DNA from: JAJCYL01 sp965206015 | GTDB taxonomy: Bacteria; Bacteroidota; Bacteroidia; Cytophagales; Cyclobacteriaceae | Length of the DNA stretch: 64,000 bases | Assembly: GCA_965206015.1 (NCBI GenBank) | Contig: CBDBIW010000004.1 | Coordinates: 1-64,000 of the forward strand | Direction of reading: 5' to 3' | Shown here: in pieces, positions 62,076 through 64,000 of the stretch | How the letters are laid out: every line of letters starts with the position of its first letter | Position numbering within the stretch: the first letter of the stretch is position 1 | Translations under genes and position numbers: made by a program | The notes under the pieces: generated by a model | The model's database searches: none | What the model was told of the DNA's origin: nothing | The model's input: only the letters and a program-made list of their open reading frames with translations

Positions 62076-62136
62076 ATTATACTATTTGTATGTTATAAGA
62101 AATGCCTTTACAAATTTTGTTACAAGGGCAAAACTG

Positions 62137-62207
62137 AGGTCGCGAGCGGATTCGAACCGCTGTACGAGCTTTTGCAGAGCTCTGCCTAGCCACTCGGCCA
62201 CACGACC
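62137..62207 (-). tRNA. tRNA-Cys (GCA)
   Basis: A 71-nt cloverleaf on the minus strand. Acceptor stem GGTCGTG / CGCGACC (with one G-T pair), anticodon loop CTGCAAA with GCA, T-loop TTCGAATC and discriminator U73, which is typical for Cys. CCA is not encoded. Confidence 0.95.
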
Positions 62208-62221
62208 TTTTATTGTTAAAA

Positions 62222-62254
62222 CAAACTTATCTAAACTTTAAAATTCACACAAAA
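62222..62254 (-). promoter_or_regulatory. Bacteroidota-type promoter for tRNA-Cys
   Basis: On the minus strand TTTTG (62254-62250), 20 bp, TAAGTTTG (62229-62222). This is a perfect TTTG-N19/20-TAnnTTTG promoter 15 bp upstream of the tRNA. Confidence 0.8.
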
Positions 62255-62267
62255 TCAAAGCTCAATT

Positions 62268-62294
62268 AAAAGGGAGAGCATTGCTCTCCCTTTT
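62268..62294 (-). terminator. Rho-independent terminator of rpsA
   Basis: Inverted repeat AAAAGGGAGAGCA / TGCTCTCCCTTTT with a near-zero loop. On the minus strand the stem is followed by TTTTAATT. It lies 11 bp after the rpsA stop. The symmetry allows it to work in both directions. Confidence 0.85.
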
Positions 62295-62305
62295 GTATTT
62301 TATGA

Positions 62306-64000
62306 TTATTCAGCGGATTCGGTTTTGGCCTCTGGCTGGCTCATCAGCTTTTCTGCTTTTTTCTTTGGAGCAGCTTTCTTTTTTGCCCTGGGCTCCTCTT
62401 CTACTTCATTTGCCTTCTTCTTTGCAACGGCTTTATTCTTGGCTTTTGGGTCTTCCTTAACTTCCTCAACCGTTTCTTTTGACTTTGCCGTCTTTTTAAC
62501 TGCCTTCTCCTTTTTTTCAGAGGCCACTTCCTCCTTATCAGGTCCGGCTGCCTTTACTTCATTTTTAGGTGTATCAGCTTTTGCTGCCTTTGGTTTCTGG
62601 GGCGTCTTGCTGTCACCGTCCTCCATCTGTTGCTTCAAGGTTGATAGTGCTTCCAAATCTCCTAAAGTAGACCTTTCACTATCCTTATTGATTTTATTGA
62701 TGGTTGTTTTAGATGATCTGGTTGTGGTCGCAACCTTTTTCCTCGGTGCTGGCTCAGCAGGTGTAGAATACACATGGCTATGGGATAGAACAATTCGTTT
62801 GTCCTCTTTGGAAAACTCCAAAACTTTAAAATCTAGCGTTTCACCAATTTCGGTATTTGAGCCATCCTCCCTGGCGAGATTCTTCAAAGACGAAGTTCCT
62901 TCAATGCCGTATGGCAATTCTAAGAATGCACTCTTGTCCGTAAGGTTAATGATGGTACACTTGTGGACTGAACCTTTATTGAATACAGATTCAAAAGTAT
63001 CCCAAGGATTTTCTTCTAACTGCTTATGGCCGAGAGCTAATCTTCTGTTTTTGATATCTAATTCAAGGACCTTAACCTCCAACTCATCACCTGCTTTAAC
63101 AAATTCTGACGGGTGTTTGATCTTTATAGTCCATGATAAGTCTGAAACGTGTACCAGACCGTCAATGCCTTCTTCAAGCTCAAGGAACAATCCGAAATTG
63201 GTAAGGTTCCTCACCACTCCTTTGTGTTCTGTTCCAACCGCATATTTGGTTAGTAAGTCTTGCTTAGTCCAAGGATCTTCTGTCAATTGCTTTATACCAA
63301 GTGACATTTTACGCTCTTCGCGATCAATAGTGAGAACAACTGCTTCACATTCGTTACCAATATTTACAAAATCGGCTGGATTTCTTAGGTGCTGAGACCA
63401 CGACATTTCAGATACGTGGATTAGACCTTCAACACCAGGATTAATTTCCAGGAATGCGCCGTAATCAGCAACGTTAACAATTTTTCCTTTGACCTTCGAT
63501 CCTACATCGATCTTGGCATCAAGAGAATCCCAGGGGTGGGCAATTAACTGCTTCATACCAAGTGAAATCCTCTTCTTGTCGTCGTCAAAGTCAAGAACTA
63601 CAATATTTACCTTCTCATCAAGGTTAAGTACTTCCTCCGGATGATTAATACGGCCCCATGAGATATCAGTAATGTGGAGTAATCCGTCAACACCACCGAG
63701 GTCAATGAATACACCAAAATTGGTCATATTCTTAATTAGCCCTTCAAGTACTTGTCCTTTTTCAAGGTTATTAAGTATTTCTGCTTTCTGGTGCTCAAGA
63801 TCCTTTTCAATCAAGACCTTGTGCGAGACAACAACGTTGTCATTGGCATAGTTGATCTTGACAACTTTAACTTCCATTTTCTTGTTGACGAAAACATCAA
63901 AGTCTCTGATGGGTTTCACATCGATCTGTGAACCTGGCAGAAAGGCCTCAATACCAAATATGTCAACAATCAAACCACCTTTGGTTCTTCGCTTAACAAA
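62306..64000 (-). CDS. rpsA: 30S ribosomal protein S1 (5' end outside window)
   Basis: At least 564 residues; the frame is open through position 64000 and the N-terminus is missing. Four to five S1 RNA-binding domains are seen in sequence, e.g. GVFIDLGGVDGLLHITDISW, GAFLEINPGVEGLIHVSEMS and GLFLELEEGIDGLVHVSDLS. The last domain is followed by a long Lys/Ala/Glu-rich tail (about 130 residues, KKAAPKKKAEKL etc.) that the E. coli protein lacks. S1 brings mRNA to the ribosome; this matters in a phylum with few Shine-Dalgarno sites. Confidence 0.93.
   Translation of the reverse strand, partial: FVKRRTKGGLIVDIFGIEAFLPGSQIDVKPIRDFDVFVNKKMEVKVVKINYANDNVVVSHKVLIEKDLEHQKAEILNNLEKGQVLEGLIKNMTNFGVFIDLGGVDGLLHITDISWGRINHPEEVLNLDEKVNIVVLDFDDDKKRISLGMKQLIAHPWDSLDAKIDVGSKVKGKIVNVADYGAFLEINPGVEGLIHVSEMSWSQHLRNPADFVNIGNECEAVVLTIDREERKMSLGIKQLTEDPWTKQDLLTKYAVGTEHKGVVRNLTNFGLFLELEEGIDGLVHVSDLSWTIKIKHPSEFVKAGDELEVKVLELDIKNRRLALGHKQLEENPWDTFESVFNKGSVHKCTIINLTDKSAFLELPYGIEGTSSLKNLAREDGSNTEIGETLDFKVLEFSKEDKRIVLSHSHVYSTPAEPAPRKKVATTTRSSKTTINKINKDSERSTLGDLEALSTLKQQMEDGDSKTPQKPKAAKADTPKNEVKAAGPDKEEVASEKKEKAVKKTAKSKETVEEVKEDPKAKNKAVAKKKANEVEEEPRAKKKAAPKKKAEKLMSQPEAKTESAE

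Noticed and set aside
62325..63395. Long rightward reading frame (356 codons)
   Set aside because: Antisense of rpsA; the Phe/Ser/Ala-rich product mirrors the Lys/Glu-rich tail.

Overview
The window looks like the chromosome of a marine-type Bacteroidota bacterium, probably of the order Cytophagales. The grounds are a type IX secretion PorQ homologue, a bacterial GH3-family gene, a PD40/OmpA envelope protein, DnaX without the usual zinc module, methylmalonyl-CoA mutase as split subunits, AT-rich leaders with few Shine-Dalgarno sites, and two promoters of the Bacteroidota TTTG / TAnnTTTG type. Assignment below order level is inference.

Positions 1-26436 are most of a Mu-like transposable prophage, GC-richer than the host. 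Its immunity end lies at about 26436, inside a host FG-GAP/IPT surface-protein gene that it interrupts. The other end is left of the window. The repressor (24687-25499, +) faces a leftward early operon: an 83-aa protein, a BRO-N protein, a DDE transposase (MuA type), a MuB-type AAA+ ATPase, an HTH protein, GemA and several unknowns. A baseplate hub and spike pair sits unexpectedly inside this operon. Head and packaging genes run rightward (8421-15396): TerS, TerL, portal, connectors, gpG and MuF, with an IS630 copy inserted between genes. From the same divergent region a leftward operon (8236 to 1) carries protease/scaffold, capsid, lysis genes, sheath, tube, tail chaperone, tape measure and baseplate. 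The tail chaperone has a clear -1 frameshift extension. The end region 25500-26436 is full of short repeats that probably bind transposase or repressor.

From 26437 to 29880 lies a worn accessory stretch: the truncated FG-GAP gene, a small frameshifted membrane-protein gene and a Toprim pseudogene. From 29961 the content is core: dnaX, a DUF2520 protein, a PD40/OmpA protein, lon-porQ-hslU, an ABC permease, queA, ispD, a DUF2795 gene, GH3-dxr-rseP, htrA, dnaA, mutA-mutB, a ClC channel, purB, accA, a patatin, an acyltransferase, tRNA-Cys and rpsA, which runs off the right edge.

The gene-free stretch 54134-54635, 3.7 kb from dnaA, has three perfect DnaA boxes around an AT-rich segment and is a good oriC candidate. 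Two decayed genes, an M20 amidohydrolase tail and an IS982-type transposase, flank purB. I found no CRISPR array, defence island or reverse transcriptase. The most unusual elements are the phage-end repeat architecture, the chaperone frameshift, the cytosine-methyltransferase stub and the misplaced baseplate module.
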